A stretch of DNA of 49,074 bases, from assembly GCA_022825705.1 (NCBI GenBank), contig JAJDWH010000046.1:1-49074 (forward strand), given 5' to 3'. The notes under the pieces were generated by a model. The model was given only the letters and a program-made list of their open reading frames with translations, did not search any database and was not told where the DNA came from. The number at the start of each line of letters is the position of its first letter. Position 1 is the stretch's first letter. Shown piece after piece: positions 37,175 through 44,765 of the stretch. The DNA comes from Alphaproteobacteria bacterium. Lineage in GTDB: Bacteria; Pseudomonadota; Alphaproteobacteria; TMED109. Both the position numbers and the translations under genes were made by a program.

Positions 37175-37864
37175 CTACGGAAGCGGCGTGTACAGGTTGC
37201 CGGTGCCGATGGACGTGCCGAACCGGGCCCGGGCTTCGCGGGCAGCCGTGTCGAGCCGGAGGCTCTCCGCGGCCTGCGCGCGCTGGTGCGCGGCGAGCAG
37301 GGCCTGTGTGCGCAGCTGCTCGCGCACCTGCATGGCAGCGATTTGGTTGCCGGCCTGCGTGACCGCCAGTGTTCCCGCGGCCCCGCGGGATTCGGATACG
37401 AGCCGCCCCAGCAGCCGCTCAGCCTCCCGGGTTTCCTCGACCATGCCGGTCTGCACGTCGTGGCTGTGCCGCCAGCCGGCGCGGATCGTCTCGGCCCGGA
37501 CCCGGGCCTGCTGGACCCGCGTGGTCCTCGCGAGCGTCGTCGCGACCGTCTCCGGGAACAGCGTTCCCGTTGTCACCGCCGCCGCGTTCCGGCCCCAGGA
37601 CATGCCGGGCGCATCGGCAAAGAGCGTGCGAAGCCAGGCCTTTCCCGTGTCCAGGACGGCGCTCCCGTCGAAGTCCAGCCGGAGCAGGTTCTGCTCCAGA
37701 TTCGCCACCATCTCCTGGAGATGGCGGACAGCAGCGAGCGAGCGGACGGCGGTCAGCAGGTTCTGGGCGTGGTTCGCGCCGTCGTAGACCGCGAACGCGT
37801 CCGCGGACCGGGGCGTGGCCGCCAGTGCGATCGCCAATGCCAGGGCGAGGCCGCGCCGCCTCAC
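37175..37864 (-). CDS. trbJ: Conjugal transfer protein TrbJ (VirB5-like)
   Basis: Predicted 229 residues. TrbJ is a periplasmic or pilus-tip, coiled-coil protein related to VirB5. Signal peptide: RRRGLALALAIALAATPRSADA. The mature protein starts AFAVYDGANHAQNLLTAVRS, the conserved TrbJ opening (a variant of V-D-P-NY-QN). The rest is long helices rich in Gln and Arg (RTQALLAAHQRAQAAESLRL), ending GNLYTPLP. The GTG start overlaps the trbE stop (GTGA). A longer open frame upstream is antisense-like noise inside trbE. Confidence 0.9.
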   Translation of the reverse strand: MRRRGLALALAIALAATPRSADAFAVYDGANHAQNLLTAVRSLAAVRHLQEMVANLEQNLLRLDFDGSAVLDTGKAWLRTLFADAPGMSWGRNAAAVTTGTLFPETVATTLARTTRVQQARVRAETIRAGWRHSHDVQTGMVEETREAERLLGRLVSESRGAAGTLAVTQAGNQIAAMQVREQLRTQALLAAHQRAQAAESLRLDTAAREARARFGTSIGTGNLYTPLP

Positions 37865-40263
37865 GCCCGCCCGCTCCGGCGGGCGCTGTTTTCGGCCAGG
37901 AACGCCTCCAGAAACCGCTCCGGCCCGGCCCGGGCCATGGCGGCATCGATGCGCGCCTGGTCCTCCTTGGACGAGGCCCCGGCAAACGTCAGCGCGATCT
38001 CGCCCAGCTGGAGATCGAACAGCCGGGCCCCACGTCGTGACTGGTAGTAGTAGTGACGTTTCGGCGTGGCTCGGGCCAGCAGTTCGATCTGCCGCTCGTT
38101 CAGCCCGAGCCGGGTGTAGACCTCCCGGGCGGCAGGTTCCTGCGCGCGGTCGTTGGGGAGGAAGATCCGTGACGGGCAGGATTCCAGGATCGCCGGCGCC
38201 ACGGTGCTCTCCACGACGTCGCTCGGCGACTGGGTGGCGAACACCACCGACACATTGCGCTTGCGGAGGGTCTTGAGCCAGTCGCGGATCTGCGCGGCGA
38301 ACAGGGGATCGTCGAGGAAGACCCAGGCCTCGTCGAGCACCAGCATCGTCGGCCGGCCGTCGAACCGCTCGCGCAGCCGGTGGAACAGGTAACCGAGGAC
38401 CGGTGCCGCGAGACCCTCGTTCTCGAGCAGCTCCTCCATCTCGAAACCCTGCACCTCGGACAGGGCCAGCGAATCGTCGTCGGCATCCAGCACCCGCCCA
38501 TGCGGGCCGGCGAGCGTCCACGGCTGCAGGGCGTCCCGGAGCGCCGGGCGGCTCAGCAACAGCCCGAGGCCCGTGAGGGTGCGCTCGCGCGGCGGTGCGC
38601 CCGCGAGGTTGGAGAGAGCGTCCCACAGCTCGCGCCGCGCGCCGGGGTCAATGTCGATGCCCGCGCGCCGGAGCAGCGCCGCCGTCCACTCGAACGCGAA
38701 GGCGCGCTCGACGTCCAGCTCGACATGCCGGAGCGGCTGGAACGCCAGCTGCCCGGCAGCGCCGCCCAGGTCCAGGAAGGTGCCGCCCATGCCGAGCACC
38801 GCGGCCCGGCACGAGGCGCCCTTGTCGAACACGTAGACCTGGGCGCCGGGATAGCGGCGGAACTGCAGCGCCAGCATGGCCAGGAGCACGGACTTCCCGG
38901 CCCCGGTGGGACCGACCACCAGCGTGTGTCCCACGTCGCCGACATGCAGCGAGAGCCGGAACGGCGTGGTGCCGCGCGTCTGCGCGTGGAGCAGCGGCGG
39001 ACCGCCCAGATGGGTGTTCCGTTCCGGCCCGGCCCAGGTGGCCGACAGCGGCATCATGTGCGCCAGGTTCAGCGTGTGGACGACCGGTTGCCGGACGTTC
39101 GCATAGGCGTGCCCCGGCAGGGACCCCAGCCACGCCTCGACCGCATTGAGGCGTTCACGGATCGTGGCAAAGCCCCGACCGTGCAGGATCCGCTCGAGTT
39201 CGAGCTGATGCTCGGCGGCGACGGCCGGCGACCTGTGCCGCACGGTCACGCTCGTGGTGACGTGCCCGAACGCGACCAGGTCCTCGCCCAGCTCCTGCAG
39301 CGCCCGATCCGCGTCGGCGGCCTTCACGTCGGCATCCGAATTGACCAGCGCCGCTTCCTGACTGAAGACGACCTCCTTCAACATGGCCAGCACCGACTTC
39401 CGCTTGGCGAACCACTGCCGCCGGCAGCGCCCGAGTTCGCGCTCCGCTTCGTCCTTCCCGAGGACGAGGAACCGGGTCATCCACCGGTAGGCGAACGGAA
39501 GGTCGTTGAGGTCGTCCAGCAGCCCGGGGCGCGTGAGGTTCGGGAACCCGAGCACGGTCAGGGTGCGGAGGTGGAAGTCTCCCAGCGTGGGTTCGATGCC
39601 GCCGGCAAGCGGCGTATCGGCCAGGACTGCATCCAGGTGCGCCGGAATCCCCGGTACCGTGATGCGCCCGTCCGACGCGGAAACCGTGCCATGCAGGTAG
39701 GTGAGGGTGTCCTCGTCCGACATCGGCGCCAGGCTCGGCATCACGTCTCCCAGGAGCATGAAGGCGCGGTCGGTCCGTGCCTGAAAGTTCTCGAGGTGCG
39801 ACCGCCAGGTGATCGACCCGCCGGCATCGGCGGCGGCGCGCTCCACCAGGGTTTCGGACGCCCGAGACCACGAATCGGCGGGCGGAAGGTAGGTGAGCGT
39901 CAGCCGGAACAGCGTCTCGAAATGACGACTCCTCCCGGCAAATTCCCGGCGCCGTTCGTCGTCGACCAGTTGCGAGAGGCGATCAGGAAACGTGCTTCGC
40001 GGGTAACTCCGGGCTGGAACGCGTTCGGCGTCGAAGTACAGGGCCCAGCCGGACCCGAACCGCCGCAGCACGTTGTTGACGCGAGCGGTCACGGCCATCA
40101 GTTCGGATTCGGTGGAACTCTCGAGATCGGGACCGCGGAACCGGGCTGAGCGCTGGAACGAGCCGTCCTTGTTGAGGATGACTCCCGGCGCGACCAGGAA
40201 CGCCCACGGCAGGAGGTCGGCGAGACCGGCCGGCCGGGCCCGGTACTCCCGGAGATTCAGCAT
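37861..40263 (-). CDS. trbE: Conjugal transfer ATPase TrbE (VirB4-like)
   Basis: Predicted 800 residues. VirB4-like ATPase that powers assembly of the pilus and channel at the inner membrane. N-terminal signature MLNLREYRARPAGLADLLPW, with GVILNKDGSFQRSARFRGPD. Walker A is GPTGAGKS at 451-458, followed by LLAMLALQFRRY; Walker B is at about 640-647 (PTMLVLDEAWVFL), then FATQSPSDVVES. All ATPase motifs are present, so it looks functional. The ATG overlaps the last codons of trbD by 7 bases. Confidence 0.95.
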   Translation of the reverse strand: MLNLREYRARPAGLADLLPWAFLVAPGVILNKDGSFQRSARFRGPDLESSTESELMAVTARVNNVLRRFGSGWALYFDAERVPARSYPRSTFPDRLSQLVDDERRREFAGRSRHFETLFRLTLTYLPPADSWSRASETLVERAAADAGGSITWRSHLENFQARTDRAFMLLGDVMPSLAPMSDEDTLTYLHGTVSASDGRITVPGIPAHLDAVLADTPLAGGIEPTLGDFHLRTLTVLGFPNLTRPGLLDDLNDLPFAYRWMTRFLVLGKDEAERELGRCRRQWFAKRKSVLAMLKEVVFSQEAALVNSDADVKAADADRALQELGEDLVAFGHVTTSVTVRHRSPAVAAEHQLELERILHGRGFATIRERLNAVEAWLGSLPGHAYANVRQPVVHTLNLAHMMPLSATWAGPERNTHLGGPPLLHAQTRGTTPFRLSLHVGDVGHTLVVGPTGAGKSVLLAMLALQFRRYPGAQVYVFDKGASCRAAVLGMGGTFLDLGGAAGQLAFQPLRHVELDVERAFAFEWTAALLRRAGIDIDPGARRELWDALSNLAGAPPRERTLTGLGLLLSRPALRDALQPWTLAGPHGRVLDADDDSLALSEVQGFEMEELLENEGLAAPVLGYLFHRLRERFDGRPTMLVLDEAWVFLDDPLFAAQIRDWLKTLRKRNVSVVFATQSPSDVVESTVAPAILESCPSRIFLPNDRAQEPAAREVYTRLGLNERQIELLARATPKRHYYYQSRRGARLFDLQLGEIALTFAGASSKEDQARIDAAMARAGPERFLEAFLAENSARRSGRA

Positions 40264-40526
40264 CCGTGGTAGTTCCGGTGCCGAAGGTGGCGGGCGAGCA
40301 CCTCCACGAACTGCGCATCGTGCCGGGCGCAGAACACCCCGATCGCCTGCACCACGATCCAGAGGACCAGGCCGGCGACCCATTGCTGGAGCCCCAGCCC
40401 GACGGCGGCGGACAGCGTCCCGTTCAGGATGGCCAGGGACCGCGGCACGCTGGCCATCATGATCGGCTCCGTGAGGGCGCGGTGCAGCGGCACCTCGAAA
40501 CCCTCCGGGGGTGACGACCGGTTCAC
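40257..40526 (-). CDS. trbD: Conjugal transfer protein TrbD (VirB3-like)
   Basis: Predicted 89 residues. A small inner-membrane protein that assists VirB4. It begins PEGFEVPLHRALTEPIMMAS, the family's typical opening, and has two hydrophobic segments: SLAILNGTLSAAVGLGLQQW and VAGLVLWIVVQAIGVFCAR. The C-terminus, HDAQFVEVLARHLRHRNY, fits TrbD (D-P-F-V-R-H). The GTG start overlaps the trbC stop (GTGA). Confidence 0.9.
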   Translation of the reverse strand: MNRSSPPEGFEVPLHRALTEPIMMASVPRSLAILNGTLSAAVGLGLQQWVAGLVLWIVVQAIGVFCARHDAQFVEVLARHLRHRNYHGC

Positions 40527-40855
40527 GGAAGCAGAGCCCCGCCGCCGAACGAGAAGAACGTGAGGAAGAAGGATGCGGCCCCGAACGCGATCGAGAGGCC
40601 GAAGACGATCTGGATCATCCGGCGGAACCCGCCGGAGGTGTCTCCGAAGGCGAGCGTGAGACCGGTCACCGTGATGATGATCACGGCCATGATGCGCGCG
40701 ACCGGCCCCTCGACCGAAGTCAGGATGCTCTGGAGCGGCGCTTCCCACGGCATGCCCGATCCGGCCGCGAACGCCGGCCCAGCCGCCCCGAGTGCGGCGA
40801 GCAGCACAGGCACGGCGCGGGTCAGGCGCCGGCGTGGAGTGGGTTTGATCATCAT
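40523..40855 (-). CDS. trbC: Conjugal transfer pilin TrbC (VirB2-like)
   Basis: Predicted 110 residues. TrbC is the pilin precursor; in RP4 it is cyclised after processing. A long signal sequence (VLLAALGAAGPAFA) is followed by a mature part with GMPWEAPLQSILTSVEGPVA and two hydrophobic helices, IMAVIIITVTGLTLAFGD and IQIVFGLSIAFGAASFFLTF. Start ATG at 40855, overlapping the trbB stop; GGGAG lies about 9 bases upstream. Confidence 0.9.
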   Translation of the reverse strand: MMIKPTPRRRLTRAVPVLLAALGAAGPAFAAGSGMPWEAPLQSILTSVEGPVARIMAVIIITVTGLTLAFGDTSGGFRRMIQIVFGLSIAFGAASFFLTFFSFGGGALLP

Positions 40856-41829
40856 GCGGAAGGTCTCCCTGAGGGGTCCGGATCGGCGCCGAGGTGCTGG
40901 AAGGCGTAGCTGCCGTCCGGACCCAGCCCGTGGACGGAAAGCAGCGTTTCGACACGGCGCCGCGTGCCAGTGCGGCCGACGAACACCACAAGATCGACGG
41001 CCTCGGCCACGAGCCGGCGGTCGACCGCGACGGCCGCTTCCTGGATCAGCTGTTCGAGGCGGGCGAGCGCGGCCGCGGCCGAATTGGCGTGGAGCGTCGC
41101 CAGCCCGCCCGGATGGCCCGTGTTCCATGCCTTCACGAGAGCCAGGGCCTCCGGGCCGCGCACTTCGCCGACGACGATCCGGTCCGGACGCAGCCGAAGC
41201 GTCGAACGCAGCAGGTCGGAGAGCGTGATGTGGCCCGGCTGGGTGCGGAGCGCCACGCAATCGGCGGTTTCGCAAACCAGCTCCCGGGTGTCCTCCAGCA
41301 GCACGACGCGGTCGCCCAGGTCGCGCATCTCGTGCAAGAGCGCGTTGGCCAGCGTCGTCTTGCCCGAGGAGGCGCCACCCGCGACCACGATGTTCCGGCG
41401 GGTCCGGACCGCCTCCCGCAGCAACTCCGCCTGCGTGCGGCTCAAGGCACCGTTCTCGACGTAGGCGTCCAGGACGATGACCCGGCCGGCCGGTCGGCGA
41501 ATCGAGAAGCACGGATCGCGGGCCACCGGCGGCAGCACGCCCTCGAAGCGCTCGCCCGTCGCGGGCAGCTCGGCGCTCACGATCGGGTGGTCGGCCCCGG
41601 ATGCCCGCCCCGCCTGGCTGGCAACCAGGCGAACGATGCGTTCGACCGCCGACGGGGCGAGGCAGACCCCGGTGTCCACCCGACCCTGGATCGCGTGGTC
41701 CAGCCACAGACGGCCGTCGGGATTGACCGTGATCTCCAGGACATGCGGGTTGGCGAGCGCATGGTTCACCTCCGAACCCATGGCGGTACGCAGCATCGCC
41801 GCGCCGCGGGCTGCCCCGTGGTCATGCAT
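40852..41829 (-). CDS. trbB: Conjugal transfer ATPase TrbB (VirB11-like)
   Basis: Predicted 325 residues. A hexameric traffic ATPase at the base of the secretion channel. Walker A is GGASSGKT at 151-158; the Asp box and Walker B are in RIVVGEVRGPEALALVKAWN; the His box is TGHPGGLATLHANS at 237-250. The N-terminal domain includes NPHVLEITVNPDGRLWLDHA, typical for TrbB. It begins at the ATG at 41829, overlapping the end of the CopG-type gene by 8 bases. Confidence 0.94.
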   Translation of the reverse strand: MHDHGAARGAAMLRTAMGSEVNHALANPHVLEITVNPDGRLWLDHAIQGRVDTGVCLAPSAVERIVRLVASQAGRASGADHPIVSAELPATGERFEGVLPPVARDPCFSIRRPAGRVIVLDAYVENGALSRTQAELLREAVRTRRNIVVAGGASSGKTTLANALLHEMRDLGDRVVLLEDTRELVCETADCVALRTQPGHITLSDLLRSTLRLRPDRIVVGEVRGPEALALVKAWNTGHPGGLATLHANSAAAALARLEQLIQEAAVAVDRRLVAEAVDLVVFVGRTGTRRRVETLLSVHGLGPDGSYAFQHLGADPDPSGRPSA

Positions 41830-42295
41830 CGTCGGTTGCCGGAGCCGAGACCGGCGCCGTGAAGTCGGCGACGGTGAAGAAATCGCGCTCCGCGGGGCGG
41901 ATCTCGTCCAGGACGTCGTCGAGCAGGGTCCGCCCGCCGGCAACCCGTTCGGCCAGCTGCGTGACGAAGTACTCGAAGCGTTCCAGCCCCAGCGCCCGGG
42001 CGGCGTCCTGTTCGTCGTCCGGCACCGGCGGCGTGACCACCAGGAAGTAGCGAACGAACAGCGCCAGCGTCTCCGAGATGATGACGTGATCGCGGGACAG
42101 GCGGCCAAGCGACCGCGTCACCCGGTCAAGGCGTCGGATCAGCACCTCGTCCCGGCGGTCGGCGGCCTCCGGCGTCAGGAAGCTCCGCAGCGCCGCCTCC
42201 ACCAGGGCCGTCTGCGTGACACCGCGGCGCGCCGCCTCGCGGCCAAGCTGCCCGCCGAGTTCGGCGGGCACCCGGACGGTCTTGGAAGGGTTCAC
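41822..42295 (-). CDS. CopG-type ribbon-helix-helix protein of the trb operon
   Basis: Predicted 157 residues. The N-terminus (SKTVRVPAELGGQLGREAAR, then GVTQTALVEAALRSFL) is a ribbon-helix-helix DNA-binding domain. The remaining 100 residues include RRLDRVTRSLGRLSRDHVII and TLALFVRYFLVVTPPVPDDE, a helical domain shared by CopG genes that sit between traG and trbB in ICEs of the Tn4371 type. It may regulate transfer genes or have a structural role. The GTG start overlaps the traG stop (GTGA). Confidence 0.88.
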   Translation of the reverse strand: MNPSKTVRVPAELGGQLGREAARRGVTQTALVEAALRSFLTPEAADRRDEVLIRRLDRVTRSLGRLSRDHVIISETLALFVRYFLVVTPPVPDDEQDAARALGLERFEYFVTQLAERVAGGRTLLDDVLDEIRPAERDFFTVADFTAPVSAPATDDA

Positions 42296-43026
42296 CGGGG
42301 CCGCTCCACGCGCACCGGGATCGCGCCAGCGTCCTGGAAAAGGCGCTGCTCCGACCGTGTCGGCGCGGGGCCAGATTCCCGGCCCGGCGCCGACGGAGCC
42401 ACGGCGGGGAGCGCGAGGTCGCTCCAGTCGTCCCCGCGGCGCGGCGGGAGATCGCGGGTGCCGGGCGGCGGCGGCGGCAGGCAGCGGCCCTGCAGTTCAC
42501 GGTCTTCGAAATAGCGAAGCTTCCGGGCCCGGATGGGCGGACAGCCGGCGACGAACACCAGCTGCTCATCGGGACCGAGCTGCATGACCTCGCCGGGCGT
42601 CAGCAGCGGCCGGGCGTTCTCCTGCTGGGACACCGTGACCCGGTTGAGCCACGGCGCCAGTCGGTGCCCGCCGTAGTTCCGCTGGAAGCGCGCCGCCGTG
42701 GCCGCTCCAACCATGTCGCTGACCCGTCGCGCCGTGCGGTCGTCGTTCGTCGCGAACGCGATGCGCACGTGACAGTTGTCGAGGATGGCGTTGTGCTCGC
42801 CGTAGGCCTTCGAGATCTGGTTGAGGGACTGCGCGACCAGGTAGGCCTGCATGCCGTAGCCCGCCATGAAGGCGAGCGTGCTCTCGAAGAAATCCAGGCG
42901 GCCGAGGGCGGGAAACTCGTCGAGCATCATGAGCAGTCTGTGATGGGGATGCCGACGGTTCTCGCCCTCGAGCCGTTCTGTCAGCCGCCGTCCGATCTGG
43001 TTGAGCATTTGAACTGCAGGACGCAA
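42292..43026 (-). pseudogene. traG: traG (VirD4-like coupling protein), 3' part only
   Basis: Residual 244 codons of the type IV coupling protein, which normally brings relaxase-bound DNA to the channel. Present: LNQIGRRLTE, the Walker B region LLMMLDEFPALGRLDFFEST, AYGMQAYLVAQSLNQI-like sequence, and the C-terminus with PGEVMQLGPDEQLVFVAGCP. Family length is about 600-680, so the membrane segments and Walker A are lost. The only in-frame start is a TTG at 43026, with a TAG stop a few codons upstream and AT-rich, unrelated sequence beyond. The product could not bind ATP normally. Its stop still overlaps the CopG start. Confidence 0.85.
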
Positions 43027-43321
43027 CCCAGTGTGGTGACGCTACATAAGTAGCTGTAATATAATTTATTATTTAGATGGCACGTCTTGGATGCACACGC
43101 CGAATTTCCCGTGTCAACACTGTGTCAACACCGACGGATTGCTTGCTTGAGACTCCTGCGAAGTAGCGATTCCGGGAGTGCTGTTGCGCAGGTTTTTCGC
43201 ACCAGCTTCGCAGTCGCCGGGTCAAGTTCGAGAGCTGCTGGATGATTGCCGTCGCCACCAACGGGCATTGGTCCACGCTCCTGCCCAGTCGTTCCTCTCA
43301 AACCGAAGCGTCGCCGCGTCG
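43027..43321. other. AT-rich junction next to the broken traG
   Basis: Sequence at about 43042-43078 is strikingly AT-rich (GTAATATAATTTATTATTTA) compared with everything around it. It lies immediately beyond the traG breakpoint. No gene is recognised; it is probably a rearrangement junction or the edge of inserted DNA. Confidence 0.5.
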
Positions 43322-43595
43322 GTCGCCGATTTCAGACACAGCGTCGCGAGCGGCGGATTGCTCGTCGGCGAGGGGCCTCCCATGATTGGCAGACTTTTGG
43401 TCACGCAGATTCAGACAACCGCCCGTTACGCACACCTTGCCAATAATCCCGTCAAGGTGGTTGCGGAACGGATCGCAAGTCGAATTGCCGGATTCGCGGG
43501 ACACAGCAGCCCGCCAGCTTCGTAATCGCCGGGCATAATGGACGCACTGGGCAAATGCTCTCGCCCGCTGATGACGTTGGTCCACGCTCCTGCCC
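43268..43595 (+). repeat. Direct repeat of 19 bases, two copies
   Basis: TTGGTCCACGCTCCTGCCC occurs at 43268-43286 and again at 43577-43595, on either side of the integrase relic. Frames around both copies read GPRSCPV (plus) or AGAWTN (minus), so they seem to be two diverged copies of the same small piece of a gene, perhaps of a transposase. Confidence 0.8.
43322..43501 (+). pseudogene. C-terminal relic of a tyrosine recombinase (phage integrase)
   Basis: The frame reads VADFRHSVASGGLLVGEGPP, then MIGRLL-TQIQTTARYAHL, the end of the catalytic domain with the nucleophile Tyr in RYAHL. Compared with the usual HDLRHS-ASGGL and LLGHTQ-TT-RYAHL, the first catalytic His is replaced by Ala, and the GH of LLGHTQ is reduced to V. 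The upstream catalytic part is missing. It cannot be active. It lies between the broken traG and other debris, so it is probably the remains of an element's integrase. Confidence 0.75.
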
Positions 43596-44182
43596 GGTTG
43601 CCTTCCTCGAACAGGTGGCAAAGACCTTGGGACACCGCCTAGTCGGGAACATCTCCCGGGATGCGACGGCGACCCCGGCGCGGAAGAAGGCTCCCCCGAA
43701 GACGCCGCCGCCAAAGCGCAAGCGTGGCGGTCCGTGCAAGGGGGAGGAACTCAGGCTCCAACTCCTCAGCAATCTGAACCCGCCGCGTCATGTCGGTGGG
43801 ATGGAGCCGCCCCCATATGAGTGGGCGCCCCCGCGGTCGAGAGGATCTCCTCGCGACAGTAACCGAGGATGGCTTTCGCAGTGCGGGTGGTCCAGACGGT
43901 GCCTAGCCGGGATCGTCGGATTCGGGAACTCGCGCACACGCTCCCCGATCATCGACCCGTTTTGCGAAACTTGTGCGAACACGTGATGCGAGCGTGCGGC
44001 AGGGCGCGCATTGCCCTCACCCGAATTCGGCGCCGGTGCGGGGAATCTGTGCGTTTACAGGATCCACTGGGGAACCAGACCGATTGGCCCGGTTGTGCGG
44101 ATGATTCCCAAGGAAGGCATCGTAGCCATTCCATATAAGCCTGTTTCATGGGGCGACGCTACGCTTGACAAACCAACCACAG
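43526..44182. other. Mobile-element debris without an assignable gene
   Basis: A plus-strand frame open from 43555 to 43986 contains QVAKTLGHRLVGNISRDATA, then a lysine/proline-rich run with KRKRGGPCKGEEL. It may be the tail of a decayed transposase, but the family is unclear. The remainder to 44182 shows nothing recognisable. Confidence 0.35.
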
Positions 44183-44374
44183 TCACCTGAACCGCTCCCG
44201 CCGACGCTTATTCCGGCCGATGTGGCGCGCCTTGTTCTTCAGACGCCGCCGGTCCCGCTTGGCTGCGACCTGTATGCGACGCTCATTGATGCAGACTTGG
44301 CACTGGTCCTGCTCACCGAACACCAGGGCATCGCAGCCGTCCGTGGCACACTTCCGAGGCGAGTCCGAAGTCAT
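44183..44374 (-). CDS. Possible small zinc-ribbon-like protein
   Basis: Open frame of 63 codons. CATDGC and CQVC give four cysteines spaced like a zinc knuckle, followed by a strongly basic tail (AAKRDRRRLKNKARHI). The protein could bind nucleic acid. No good ribosome site precedes the ATG and no family is recognised, so it may be chance in this debris-rich region. Confidence 0.35.
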   Translation of the reverse strand: MTSDSPRKCATDGCDALVFGEQDQCQVCINERRIQVAAKRDRRRLKNKARHIGRNKRRRERFR

Positions 44375-44765
44375 GCGCCTGGCCGTTCAGCAAGCGGGCC
44401 TGGAGAGCCTCGAAAAACCCCACGCCACCCCCAGCGATCGACGGGGACAGATGGACCGGGCGGCTGCCCGTTTTCCCATCGAAGATGCGGGCCTCCGGCC
44501 TGCCGCTCAAGCGTTGGCACGATGCCGCGGCTGATGACGCTGCGCGGTGCACCACGTCTTCGACTTGCAGCAGACCGCAACATGCCATCCCAGGTTGTGC
44601 TCGGCCGGGTCAGCCGCGGTCCGGCCACCGGCGTACCTCGCCGGGACAAGAACCGAACCGCCGCTGTCCTCCCGCCTTCGCCTGGAGGCGTCCACACGTT
44701 GCGCACGGCCTTCATTCGTTCCATGCACAGCCCCCTGGCGAGCCCCCGATCCCATCACGAACGGT
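44375..44765. other. Stretch without a recognised gene
   Basis: About 390 bases downstream of the Slam gene. Nothing recognisable; no clear terminator. Confidence 0.35.

Noticed and set aside
37865..38626. N-terminal extension of the trbJ frame
   Set aside because: It overlaps trbE completely and is arginine/proline-rich noise; the GTG at 37864 followed by a signal peptide is the sensible start.
38380..40149. Plus-strand open frame of 589 codons opposite trbE
   Set aside because: Antisense shadow of trbE, which has all VirB4 motifs; high GC keeps the opposite strand open.
42226..42300. Possibility that traG continues normally across the CopG gene
   Set aside because: traG has its own stop overlapping the CopG GTG start, the usual coupling in this operon.
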